A stretch of DNA of 64,000 nt. Origin: Thermothielavioides terrestris NRRL 8126. Its lineage: Eukaryota; Ascomycota; Sordariomycetes; Sordariales; Chaetomiaceae. Position 1 is the stretch's first letter. Every line of letters starts with the position of its first letter. Made by a program: the position numbers and the translations under genes. This document shows, piece by piece, positions 22,295 through 35,800 of the stretch. Below the pieces are notes generated by a model. That model was given only the letters and a program-made list of their open reading frames with translations, made no database searches and was not told the DNA's origin. Location of the stretch: positions 2,790,001-2,854,000 of the forward strand of contig NC_016461.1 in NCBI RefSeq assembly GCF_000226115.1, written 5' to 3'.

Positions 22295-25261
22295 AGTGCC
22301 GGGCCATAAGAAAAACATGGCAGTGCCCTCACTACGTTGCTCTTCGAATTAATCCTTCTTCCTAATCTGGTAGCTCACTCCTTCTAAGTATCCTCCTCGC
22401 GAGCGTATACGCTACGCTGTAGATTCGGGGCTAGGCTAGCTACTACAATAGTCGAAAGTACTGGCGAAGGCGGCTCTGGGATAGGCTCAACTAGTGCAGG
22501 TGCTTTCTTAGGCGTTGCAGGCTACAGCGCTATAGGTTGTAGCGCCGTTATATACTCAACCAGGGCCTTTGGCGCAGGTCTCTCCTCAGACGTACTAGGT
22601 CGCAGTACTATGGTCTTCGGCGCCGAGGGCTGCTTAGTCTAGGCTACTAGAGTAGGCACCTCCTATGAAGAAAGTCCTTGTCAATAGGGTGGCTACTACT
22701 AGGTCCTTTCAAAGGCGGCTACGTAGGCGCTTAGTGGGTGCTATAGCGTCTACGGTCTTCTCTATAGCCTTGTTGGCAGCCTTGTCTACAGCCTCTATGT
22801 CTTTCTTTCGGGGCTAGCTACAAGAGCGCTTAGCAGGTACTGCGGCGTCTTCCTTCTTCTACATTGCGCCTATAGGCAGATCGATACCTAGGCGCTTCTA
22901 GTACTCTTATACAACCTTAGGAGTATACTATATATTGTATAGTGATTTCTAAGCGTTGTAGTAGGTACCTAGGTTCTTCCACTAGATTAAATACTTGATC
23001 TATATACCTATAACCGAGTACTTAAGAATATACTCTACTTTATAGTTATCGCTAAACTTATAATCTTCAGACTAATTAGAGGCCTAAGAATCTTCAACTA
23101 GGCCTACCTCTAGCTCGACATGGCTATAAGGATCCTCTCCTAGTAGTATAGGCAAGAGGTGTTCTACAGAGATAACTAGGTAGATTCCTATATAGCTCGG
23201 AAGATCGAGTTTATAAGCTAGATGGCCAACGTAACGCTTAATAAGAAATGGTCTAGTACGCTATTGCGATAACTTCCAAGGCGGGTTACTAGGTAGGTAG
23301 TAGCTATAATAGAGCTAAAGGTAGACCTTGTCACTGACTTTAAATTCGACCTGGCGATGGCGGCTATTGTAACGACGTTTAGCTTACACCATTGCGAAAT
23401 CTATAGCCAACTAAGCCTCGTAGCGAAGATTATCTTACAGAGCTAGGAGGTCTACTAATGTTGTAGCGCCTAGATCAGCTATAAACACATTGAACGGACC
23501 TTATAGCTTGAATCTATATAGTTGCTTATATAGCGTAGATCGAATAGGAGCTGAATACACACTATTGAGGTTCCATTGTAGTAGAGGAATAATGTCGACC
23601 TAGTTACTAGTTGGGAATTCGAAGGTATAGAATCGTAGGGCGATTTCCACAGTTTAATTCTTACGCTCTGCTAGACCATTTGCCTACGGATAGTATATAG
23701 TTGTTATTAGTAGCTTAGTACTCTAATATTCCTATATACTAGTCTAGAGATCCAATATGAACTTACAGTTGCAATCTAAAATAATGGCTAATAGTATACC
23801 CTAGTCTAACAAGAGCAGTTAGTATATAAGAATATAGCCCTAGTCCTTCATAGAGTATTTGCTATTGCCTAGTAATAGGAGGGTCCGTTTACTGCTCTTA
23901 TAGGACATAGTTATCATTACGTTGAAGGTGTTGTATCCTTCTAGTTGCTAGGAAGAACCTTTTAATAGTACACTTAGAAGGCTTACAATAAAGTCGATTA
24001 CGATTATATACATTAGGAGCGTATCGCTTAGTTAGATCGGCTAGTATTCGCTAATCGGTTTCTATTGATCTATAGCATTAAGGCGGTATAACGGGCAGTG
24101 TGCTATATACTTTTTGACCTCCTAGGTTTTATTGACTATCGAGATACTATATAAGTCGTAGAGTATACGCTCTACACCGAAGTAATACTTAGCATTGTAA
24201 ACCAAGCTAAGGACTTCTTTGATTATACCAAATAGCATATAAAGAAGGCGTACGCTATATAGCTAGATGTTATAGATTAGGCTATTAATCATTGTAAAAG
24301 GTAGCCTAGGATATAAAAAAACTCTAGTGCCCTCACTAGTTTAGCTACCAGTGAGATCTTCTATAATAGCCTTGTATTTCGAATCCTCCTTGTAAATGGC
24401 GATAAACTTCTAGCAAAGCGATTCCTCTATATAAGCTTCTACAAAGGTAAACAATACATTGTCGAGCACTACTAGGCTTTCTAAACGCTCAACAGGATCC
24501 TACATTACCTTTAGGCGGCTTAGGGCATCTAGCACAAAGTTAAAGTGGCTAGGCAGATGGTATAGCCGAAGATCGTATTCTAAGAGGTAAACGGAGGCGG
24601 TAATTAGCCGCCAATTAGCCTAATCTGTAGATAAGGTGTCGAGCCGGGTCTACGCAACGATTCTATATATAGTGGCGTAATCTGTAAGCACGTTGACGGG
24701 GAGCTAGGCCGAATATATTATAGTACAGAGCTTTTTAATGGCCTACACCAGATATACCACCTTTTGCTCGGAGGGCCTATACTATATGTCGGCCTTCGTC
24801 AGGTATCGGCTGAGGAATTTTACTAGGAGCACCTAATTTAATAGAATCAGTGTACTAGGCTCCTACTCGTAGCTATCGCGTAGATAGAATACTATTATAC
24901 CAAATCCGCGCTCTAGGCAGCTATCGACCTATATAAAGAGCTGCTTATTAGGATCGAAGTGGTATAAAATAGTTAGATCTTCCTTGTATATCACTGCCTA
25001 GATCGCTTTAAAGGACAAGCGCTCTATAGGCGTAGGTTCAAAGGTCGTCTTTGCACAGTAAGCAATCCTCTTAGAGGCGTTACTAGTCTCGATATAGCCT
25101 TCTTCGTAGCCCTTCCTTAGCAACGTAGTTTTATAAGCCTATAGAGGCTCTACCAGCTATATATAGTATAGGATCAAAGTGCTATAAAAAGCTTGTAGCG
25201 CTAATATACTGCTTAAGTGCCTTGAGGTTACATAGAAAGGCGAGCTGCTTAAAGGCCTTGA

Positions 25262-25521
25262 TGTTACAGACCAGGCTATACCCGGGCTAGGTATATGGGG
25301 CTACGCCCAGGATCCACAGCGGTCCTATGACGGGCCCACCACAGGCCCGAGGCGGACCCGCCTCGCGCCCAGAATAACATTGGCCCGAGCCCCCTATATA
25401 CAAGCCCCTGAAAACTCTATACGTAAGAACCGTAGCCTATACTTCTCCTTTTCTCTCCTTAAGGTAGTTGAATAGAATATCGTACGCTTATCTATAGACG
25501 CTATAAGGCCAATATATTACA
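25262..25521 (+). repeat. 5' LTR of nested Gypsy element
   Basis: 260 bp beginning TGTTACAGACC. It keeps a GC-rich core (around 25,330-25,375) despite RIP around it. Confidence 0.92.
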
Positions 25522-28500
25522 GTTCAACTACCTTTAGGCAGATAGAGCAGTTGTTGCTTCTAGACATAGACGAGAGTAGTACACTAGGCGTTTCGACGCT
25601 AGTACTAAGTGGACTGGACGCTACTATAAACAACCTAGGCGTCTTGTAGATTCTAGACCTAGACTAGGTCTATAAACACTTCTAAGTCTTATAGGAAACG
25701 ATCGTATAGTAGAACGTAACTATCGAGGAACTCTGTATAGCCTAGATCGCTATAGCTTAGACTATAAACGCCCTTATAGTAGCCTATGCCCTAGCCTCGA
25801 CGATTGACGTCGTAGCTCCAGTAGCTTCTAGGATATAGTGGAAGCGCCTCCCTATAGGACAACCCTTCGACGATAAAAAGAAACTCTTTGTCGCCTAGAG
25901 AGCTACGATAGTATACGTCTTAGTGGTAGACTAGGACTTTATCGGAGGCCTCTACGACCAATAGGTGTTCATTTAGGGGAATCTTAGCTAAGGAGTTTAG
26001 GCTAAGGTCGTGGCCTTCTATAAGTTGGGAGGGCCCTACTATAATTACAACCTAGGAACGTTCTTTAAGTACTTTACAACTGTTTATATAGACCCCTATA
26101 AATAGGTTATAGCTTTAATGGAGCTAGATATACTTTACTAGGGAGATAACGAGCTATTCTTCTCCTTCTTTATTCGCTTTAAGGCGAAGCTATCGAAGGC
26201 TAGAGGACTCAATTAGAACAACGAAGTACAATTTATTAGACTATAACGATGCCTCTCCCTAAAGTTAAAATATATTATAGTAGAATAGGGGGTTCTATAG
26301 AACGACTATACTATAGCTATTATAAGGTATTATAAGATCGCTACTAACCTAGAGGCTCTTCGCCTAGAGGAACGATATTAGTGGTCCTAGGGTAAACGAC
26401 CAAGGCCTAATATAGATATAGAGAAGAATATAGATAGAGATATACCGATAACTAAGATTAACGTAGCCTATATTGCCCCTACCTAGGGAGGAGCTAATAG
26501 AGGCTATAAAGGAAAGTAGTAGTAGAACAGAGGAAAGCGAAGCGTAAATATACTATAGGCGAAGTAGGTAAGCAACGAAGTATATATAGCGTGTCAATAG
26601 GCTAGAGCCTATATCCATTATAGGCGCTAGGGTCACTTCGTAGCTACCTATCTCTTTACCCTAGCTAAGAGGCTAGCTCCTTAGGTCGATATCAACAAGC
26701 TAGAGGCTAAAAAATAGGTAGAGGAGGACTCCTCCTCTAAGGAGGAGGAGAGAAAAGAGTAGCCCCTATACAAAGTTTTATATAGGGGCCGAAAGGACCT
26801 AGCCACTTATAGAACAAGTTTATAAAAATTAGAGAGAGAATAGATAAGCTACCTTTTCTAATCCCTATTTTCCTAAACTCCTCTAGTTTTATAAACGTAT
26901 AAGTGGATAGTAGGTACTAGAGCTATAAAGCTATTAGCGAAAGAGTATATTAGCAGTTAGAGATTGAGCAAATAAGCTTACTAACTCCCTATATCCTAGG
27001 CGTTATAGTCAAGGGGGTATAAATTATAAAGAAAATTATATATATCGCCTAGGTTGTAATAGATATTAATAGGTAGATCAATACTACTATATTCTATATA
27101 GTCCTAAGACTAGCCTATAACGTTATTCTAGAGCTCCTTTAAATAAACTACTATAGGATTGTACTAGACCTAGCTAATAGGGTCCTCACTATCAATTTGT
27201 AAAGCGGCCTATAGGTATATAAATGCTCTTTACGATAGAAAGAAACTAACACTACTCTAATTATAGGTATAGTGTTTATAGGCTTAGCCTATAGGGTATA
27301 AAAGAAGAAGTCTAAAGGAGCCTAAGACACGTTCTTTGTCACTAGTATCTACGAGATAACTACTATATTAGGGGCGGCCGTCTCTTAGCCCAACGTCGAC
27401 CTAGACCTAAAGATCGCTCTACTAGAGGAGCTATAAGACTTCGTTAACCTCTTCGACAAAGAAAAGGTGAACGGTCTACCCCTCTATCGAAGGGAGGCCG
27501 ACCATTATATCCGTCTTAAGACAAGCCTAGATAAGAAACCTCCTAAGTTCCTATAAGGACCTTTATATAATATACTAAGGGACTACCTCCTAGAGATTTA
27601 GAAGTAGGTTATAGACCTAATAGATAAGGGATAGATCTAGATAAACTCCTTATCGATAGTCGCCTTAGTCCTCTTTGTAAAGAAGCTAAGAGGGGGATAA
27701 AGGTTCTATATAGATTACTAGGCCTTAAATAAGATTACTAAGCAAGATTAGTACCTACTCCCCTTAATTAAGGAGACCCTCTAGTCCTTAGCTAGGGCTA
27801 AATAGCTTATAAAGCTAGACGTTAAAGCTACCTTCTATTATATTTAAATAGCTAAGGGGGATAAGTACCTTATAGCGTTTCGTATAAGGTTTAAGCTATT
27901 TAAATAGCTAGTCTACCCCTTTAGGCTCGTAGATACTCCTATAATATTTTAGAGATATATTAACAACGCCTTTAGCCTAATGCTAAGGGACTATATAACA
28001 GTATACTTTAATAATATCTTAGTATATTTAAGTGAGAGCTAGAAGGACTATATAAGGAAGGTATATAAAGTCCTTTGGAGGCTAAGGGATATAGGCCTCA
28101 ACCTAGACCTTAAGAAGTATACGTTTACGGTAAAGGAAGTTAAGTACCTAGAGTATATTATAGAGGTAGGAGTCTATATCCGCCCTAACCCTAAGAAGAT
28201 CAAGGCTATCTATAAATAGAAGGTACCCTATAGAGTCTAAGAAGTATAGAGCTTCCTTAGGTTCGCTAACTTCTATTGTAACTTTATCCCCAACTTCTCT
28301 AAGAAGGTGGCCCTATTAATACGTCTTACCTATAAAAATATCTTATTCTACTAAGGCAAGGAGGAATAGAAGACCTTCGATATATTTAAGGCTACATTTA
28401 TATTAAAGCTAATCCTTGCCTAGTAGGATCCTAAGAAGGAGACGATCGTAGAAGCAGACTATTCTAGTATAGTACTTAGCAAGTACTTGTCTTAGTAGGG

Positions 28501-31500
28501 GGAGGACAAGGTCCTTTACCCTATAGCCTACTACTTTATAAAACTGAGCTCTACTAAATATAACTATACTATCTACAATAAAGAGCTATTAGCTATTATC
28601 TTATACTTTAAAGCCTAGTTGGCGAAGCTTCGAAGTATAGTAGCCCCCTTTACTATCTTGACTAACTATAAGAATCTTAAGTACTTCACTTAACTATGTC
28701 TAATTAGTAAACAATAGGCTAGATAGGCGGAGACACTCTTCTTATTCAACTTCGAGCTAAAGTACTAGCTAAGATCCTAGGCTTTACGCTCTAATACGCT
28801 CTCCTAGCGTAAGTAGAACGAGCCTAAAGACAACTAGTGTATTACCTAGCTACTTCCCCTAATTAAGGTATACTAGACTAGTGTATAGGAGGAGGCTAGG
28901 CTACCTATAGGAGAAACGCTTTTCAAAGATAAATAGCTCGCTACCCTATAGAACAAGGATATTGCTAGAGACGAGCACTACGCTTACTAGCTCTAAGCTA
29001 TCTACAACGGAGCTTAGAAGTTTCCTAAAGAGGCGAATATAGTATAGACCTAGATCGTAGACTACTCCTTTAATATATAAGGCGCGCTCTAGTTCTATAG
29101 CCGTCTCTAGCTCCCTATATAGGAGCCCTTAACTACTACGATCATCTAGCGGATTTATAATTCGGCTATATCGGGATACCTAAGGTATAATAGGCTATTT
29201 AAAATGCTTTAGAGAGATTATTACTAGGACCTTATATCGTCCAATATAAAGCGGTTTATTAGGAACTACAATTAGTACTATTGGAGTAAGATCTTCTAAT
29301 AACTATATCAAAGGCTCCTATAGCCCTTGCCTATCCCTAATCACTTCTAGAAATAGATCTCTATTGACTTTATAATCGACCTTCCTATAAGAGACGAAAG
29401 AACGTTTAACTACCTTATAGTAATTATCGACCGTCTCTCTAAATATATATAGCTCAAGGCAATATATTCGATAGGAGTGGAAGAGTATACCCTTCGATTC
29501 TATAATATATAGTAGCGTTTCTATAGGTTCCCAACTTAAATTATAACCAACTATAGATCGGACTAGCTAAGTAGGTTCTAGACTACGTTATATAAGGTGA
29601 TAGAGGTAGAACAACTTCTATCGACTTCTTACTATCCTTAAACGAATAGAGGGATAGAGTAGGTCAACTAAAAGGTATAGGTAATCCTTTGGATCTTCGT
29701 CTCCTTTATATAATACAATTAGCCTAAATATCTCCTAGCCTATTAGTTTATACTTAACAATAGGGACTCGTCTATAACCAGAGTAAGCCTGAACTACCTC
29801 CTCTATAGGTTCGATATAAGCCCTATATAGCTTATTACAATCTTAATAGCGTTTATAGTATCTTTAGAAGGTTACGTCGCTAGGTTCCTCCGTCACTTGA
29901 AGAAGGGGATAGAGTAGACCTAAGTAGCTATTGCATATATATAGCAACGGTAGTAGACGAATATAAACCACTCCTACCGCCTAGCTAAAAGGTTCTAGGT
30001 AGAGGATAAGGTATAGCTCTCTCTATATAATATAAAGACGAACTACCCTAGTAAGAAGCTCGACTAGCTAAATACTAAGTATAAGGTAATTATAGTACCG
30101 ACTCTACTAACAGTGACGCTCGATATACTAAGTGGTCTATACCTAACCTTCTATATTAACTTAGTTGAGCGAATAGCTTTCGACCTACTCCCTTTATAGA
30201 AAGTTATAGATAAGAGACTAGACCCTATATAGGTTATATCGAAGGAGGGTATTCCCTAATAGGAATATAGGGTAGAGGTAATCTTTAAAGCTTAGAATAT
30301 AAGAGGGAGAGGGAATAACTGTAATATATACGTTAAGTAGATAGGTTATAATAAACTAATGTAGAAGCCTTTAAAGAACTTCTTAGAGACTATTGTACTT
30401 AACGAGTTTGAATAGAAGTAGGGAGATATATAATACAATGACGGGCTAGTATTAAACTAGAGAAGGAAGGGGAAACGTTGTATTTATATATAGACTACCC
30501 TATAAAGACTAGCTACTTAGATAAATACAACTATATAGGTATAGGAAAACTATAATATATCTAAGTCTAGTTATCCTTTTAAACCTAGATAGAACGGAAC
30601 TATATATAAAAAAACAATAGGACGTACTAGTAGCGTTATTTATTTAGAGTCTATAACAGGACCTATATCGGTAATCTCTTCTTTATCTTCGAATAGGTAT
30701 ATAGGTAGAACGGGCGTGTAAGGGGGTGGAGTAGCGACGCGAGAGGTCCGAGGCAAGGGCTATATATACGCTTGACAGGTGTATAGTACATTCTTTACTA
30801 GGGAGGAAGGGCGTCGACTATAGTATAGGTTATAGGTAGGGGAATGTATATAGGGAGAGTGGCAAAGGCGGGACCCCCAAGGGGTATAGACGGGCAAGAG
30901 GGCAATAAGCGTAATAATATAGTTTGTAAAGTGTAAATTTGTCTCTAGGACGGTTGCCTAAGACTATACTATAGTATAAATAGCCTCTATAATACGCCGA
31001 TTCTCTTGCTAGGAAGAATCGAGATATTATACTATATACTTAACTAGACAGTTATAATACTATATAGCAAGGTTGTCCTAAGGAGCCTAGTATAGAACTA
31101 AGGCTCCTTACTAGCCTAGGGTCGAAGGAGATGAAGGAGGGGCTAGAAGTACGTTGGATACAAAGGTAGAGCGTACTAGAGATTAATATTATAGAGCTAT
31201 ACTAATCGCATTATAGAAGCTATATATAAAAGTACTAAATTATAATGTTAAGATAGTACGATAGGCTAGCTTAGTCTTAGTCTTCTTCTAAGTAGGCTTA
31301 ACGATAGCTTGGTTATTAGCGTAAAACTTGACTAAACGTTTTAGACTAGCGTATAGAAAGGTGTTCGTCGCCTAGAGTACTAGATCCTAATAGCACTTAG
31401 TATAGGCTTTAGTATATTCTAAGCAGCTTTCTCCCTAGCCTTAAATACAATCTACTAAGTTACTACGAAGAAGCCGCTTAATACAATTGAGATAGACGTC

Positions 31501-32558
31501 TCCCTCCTCCTTCGAGAGGGCGTTATCCTTATTGTTAAAATCTCCTTCTATAATATAGCTACCAATAGTATAATAAAAGGAGTTGCTACAATTATTACAG
31601 TTCTATCTAAGATACTATTAGCTTCTAGTCTAGGGCCAAAGTAGGCCTAATATAGGGTAATATATATTACGATCTTAGTTGTCGTCCCCTCTAGGACAAT
31701 GTCCTTCGCTACTATCTTTAAGAGAAGTGACTACTATTAACATTATAGTAGGTAAGTCTTAGGAATATATTAGAAATATAAGGGAAATAGGAAACTACTA
31801 TAGAGGGCAAAGCGAATAGATAGAATATATATAAGCTATATATATAGAGGAGGCGGCTAGGGGACTAAGCGAGTATAAAGAGGAAGGATTATAGGATAAG
31901 TCGAGTATAAAATAGAAATATAGCGAATATAGTTAGTAAAGTAGTCGAATATATAATAACGACGATAGGGCTAATATAATAGGAGTATAGACGCTAGACG
32001 ACTATATAGCTTATATAAGAAGAGGCCAACAATATATAAGGTAAACGCTCGACGGAACGAGTAGGAGGCGAGAAAAAACACAAAGGGCAGAAGATATATA
32101 TAGAATAGAAGCGTAATAAATAAAGAACGTATATAAAGTAGGATAAAGAGAGAAATGTCGATATATAAGTAGGAGGAAGACAAAGTTGTAGAAATAGGGA
32201 GAAGGCGTATACTAGAAACGAGAAGAGAACGTAAAGAGCGAGTTCGTATAAGGGGAGGGGTTTTATTGGCAATGGGTAGGAGGTCTGTTGCACCCGATTA
32301 GTAGGTACGCCTTATATAATACAGCTACTACGAAGGAGAGTATAGGGCGAGGAAAGGGCCAATCAACGTCCCGTAAAAGCGAGGTAAATAAATAACCCGT
32401 GGCTAGGTAGTAGGATTATAGGCAGTAGTGCTAAGCTACTTAAATACTGGGTTGGACACCGACGTTCGCTATGATCGACCCTACGCTACGCTAGATCTAC
32501 GCCTAGCGCTACGCTACGTATATCCTAAACTAGCTCCCTATCCGGGAAGGGGGGGGTA

Positions 32559-32818
32559 TATTACGGACTAGGCTATACCTAGGCTAGGTATATAGGGCTA
32601 CGCCTAGGATCTATAGCAGTCCTATAACGGGCCTGCCACGGGCCCGAGGCGGACCCGCCTCGCGCCTAGAATAACATCGGCCCAAGCCCCCTACACGTAA
32701 GCCCCTAAAAACTCTATACGCGAGAACCGTAGCCTATACTTCTCCTTTTCTCTCCTTAAGGTAGTTGAATAGAACATCGTGCGCTTATCTGCAGACGCTA
32801 TAAGGCTAGCACGTTACA
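32559..32818 (+). repeat. 3' LTR of nested Gypsy element
   Basis: 260 bp matching 25262-25521. It begins TATTACGGACT, so the terminal TG has become TA by a RIP-type change, and ends ACGTTACA. Confidence 0.92.
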
Positions 32819-35800
32819 CTTGACTCGCTATACAGTGGTTGTAAGGCCTAGGCTGTCGATATAGAACCTAAGCAACTCTACACTTAGATATCCTATATAT
32901 AACTTAGCTAGCGAGAGAGCGATATTCTTATTGGCGAAGAGGCTGAATATTATATCTAGATAGCGTATATAATCCTTGGCATTATCTAAGTAGATTACAA
33001 TGTTATCGATAAAGGCGTATATATATATGAAATACAGCCTTAGAAGCCGGTCTATAATACATTAAACGTACGCTAGAGAGTTATAGTAGCCTATTAGGCA
33101 CACTATAGGCTGCTCTACGCTATGTAGACTGATTAGAGTAAATCGATCGTAGTATAGAGAATAAACGCCAAACTAGTAGAAAAATAAAGTAGTATCGATT
33201 ACTATAATAAAGTGCTTACTATACAATTTAGCAATAATTTCTAACTATAAAGGTAGAGGGTAGTTATTAGGCACCGTCATATAGTTTAAACTCCGTAGAT
33301 CGATTACAACTCTACCTTGAAGTTCTCTATTGCAGCTAGGTCGCTATACTACGAATATAGGGTATACGAAAGGTATAGCTCGGGTAGCCTAGATTATACG
33401 TCCTTGCTTATATAAGCTATCGAAGGTCTTGTCGAGTACCTTACGATCCTTTCTACTTAGCGGATAGGATTAGGCGTTGACCTTTTGATTTTGCTAGCCC
33501 TCTACCAGTGGTACGCATATCAGTTCGTCTAGGCTCTGCTAGACGAGGCCTTTATCCTTCTAGAGGCTAGGATATTGCTCGATGACTTTAATAAAGCGGT
33601 TGGCGATATTAGGATCTTTGGCATATATATATACTCTATCTTTAGTAATAATCTCAGATAGGCTCAAATCTATATAAAGGCCTAAGGTGGACTGCTTTTC
33701 TAGAACAAATAGCTTGCCTACTAGTTCGTTAGGGTCATTGGCCTATACTAGTTGGAAGATATAATCGCTTATTAGCGTAGTAGAATCAGTATCGTTAAAC
33801 TCGTCTATAGAGACGGCCTTTACGAGGTTAATAGCTAAGGGCATCAATAACTTGTCGTAGCTATACCGAGCTACGGCTATAATACAGTCATCGAACATAA
33901 ATTCACTATTAACTAACATGACTATAGCAGACTACGCTACTAAAGAAGGAGGTTCAATATCTATAGCTATAGCTAGCGTAGCCATCGTAGCTATCGCTAT
34001 ACTGGCCACTAGCGTTGTTAGGGCAGAGGTCTAGGAACACACTAGGAAACCGCTGTCCTCGCATTCGCAGATCTTGCCTACTAGATATCGCTTTAAAATC
34101 TTAATAATGCTGTGCAAGGTGTTCTTAATAGCAGCTACTTTGACGGTCTTGGCCATCACCACTGTATAGTAAACGGCTAGGTGCTCCGAGTGGAATATAA
34201 AGGATCGGCCCTTCGGTAGAAGCTTATATTCGACTAGAATCTCCGCTTCTTAGTTGGGCAAAAGTATAATAGTACGTATAGTTTTGACCTTATGTACGTA
34301 TAGCGTGGAATGTACGTTGATAGCGAACAGGATAGTAAATTTAAGGGCTTAGAGGTCAACCTTTTTCGTATTATAGTCGATCAAGGCTCAGTAGCTATCC
34401 AGGAAGTCATTGCCAAGTAGTAGATTAGGTCCTAGGGAATCTACTACCTAGGCGGAGTAGGTAAACTTATATAAAGTGGGCTTCCCATTCTCTATACTAG
34501 CTAGGAAGATAGTAAAAGTGGCCTATTGCGAGAGGGCTAGCTTCTTATCGTTAACACCTATCACTTTGCCCTTATAGCGCTCGATAGAGTAGTTAAGCAG
34601 GTTCAACAGGTTGTAGCCAATGATTGAGCAACTAGCTCCTAGATCGAGGTATACTTCTAGTTTATCGCTATCTTCCTTTATATAAGCAGCGATACAGAGG
34701 TACGTATAATTGCCTAAAGGGCTATCGATACTATCGTTCAATTCCGGAGCTAGGGCTTCCTTGACTTAGTACACTATAACTTCGGGGGTCTCTAGCTCGT
34801 GCTCAATAGCCGTTTTGCCTACGGGTTCTATAGGTTCGAGACCATCGAGCCCTACTAGGTGGCGAAAAATGCTATTCTTTACGTCCTTGCAATGCTTCAA
34901 ATAGCAGAAAAGAGCGTTGCGTAAACCTAGAGTAGTAGCACAATAGCCATAAGTACAGTGTTTAGACGTAGCTTGGTTAGCTATATAGTTCTTCTAGATA
35001 TACCTTGGACCTATACCCTTACAAGCCTTGATATACTAGCGGACCTCTGACTTAGCTTAGAAGGTCTTATAGCACTTATAGTATATAAGCTCCAAGTTGA
35101 TAACTATATATACAATCTCCGACTTGGAAGACGAGACGGAGGCGCTAGAAGTAGTAGAATAGTCCAACGTAGTATCTAAGGTATTAGCTTCGTTCTCGGA
35201 TTCAGGATCGCTGGCGAAATATATATAGTCGTAGGGTTGATCGTACTTATAGTCGTTACAACGATCCCTCTGGTCGTCGCGCCAATGTTTCCGATTATTG
35301 TAGCGGTAGTTATCCTTCTTATAGTTACGGTCGTAGTTGCGGTCGTAGCGATTATAGTCTTGGGCCTAGCGCTCGTCCCAATCACAGTTAGCTAGGCGGT
35401 AGTAGTCGCCGCTATAGCGATAGCGGTCCTTATAAGCCAAGCTTCGAGATTTATTAGCCTAATACCAAGGTGCTTACTTTGCCTTTTCTTCCTTCTCCTT
35501 GCTACTTAGCTTCTTCTATACGTTGAGATACTTCTTCGTAGCCACTAACTTCAATATAGCTTGCAATTGCTCCTATTCGTATAGGTATTGATCAAGCGAG
35601 GTGAAAAACTAAGGGTGACGAATACAACGCTAAATGTTCAGATCTATATATTCCTAAATTTGATATATAGTGCTTTACTAGTTAGAGCTATCTATATTAT
35701 TGTTTATTATATACACCTAGCGTAGTTTACATTTAATAAACTCTATAAAGGCTTCTTCGTTAATAGTGATATCCTTGAGATATAGGAACGTAGTATTGAA

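Larger units (their letters stand above)
25262..32818 (+). mobile_element. Nested Ty3/Gypsy chromovirus, heavily RIP-mutated
   Basis: Inserted into the outer element with a perfect CTTGA duplication (25257-25261 and 32819-32823). It has 260-bp LTRs (25262-25521 and 32559-32818). On the plus strand: gag-like (about 25,560-26,700) ending in a damaged CCHC zinc knuckle near 26,595-26,640, protease region, reverse transcriptase (about 27,590-28,200, with SLSIVALVLFVKKLRGG and AFRIRF), RNase H, integrase (about 29,330-29,900, ISIDFIIDLPI...IVIIDRLSKY) and chromodomain remnants near 30,260-30,420. Stops at former CAG/CAA codons occur throughout. A polypurine tract (GGGAAGGGGGGGG, 32544-32556) abuts the 3' LTR as expected. 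About 2.1 kb between the chromodomain and that tract has no recognised coding function. Confidence 0.92.

Noticed and set aside
31971..32293. Hydrophobic minus-strand frames resembling a membrane protein
   Set aside because: They arise from TA-rich RIP-mutated sequence inside the nested retroelement and do not extend.
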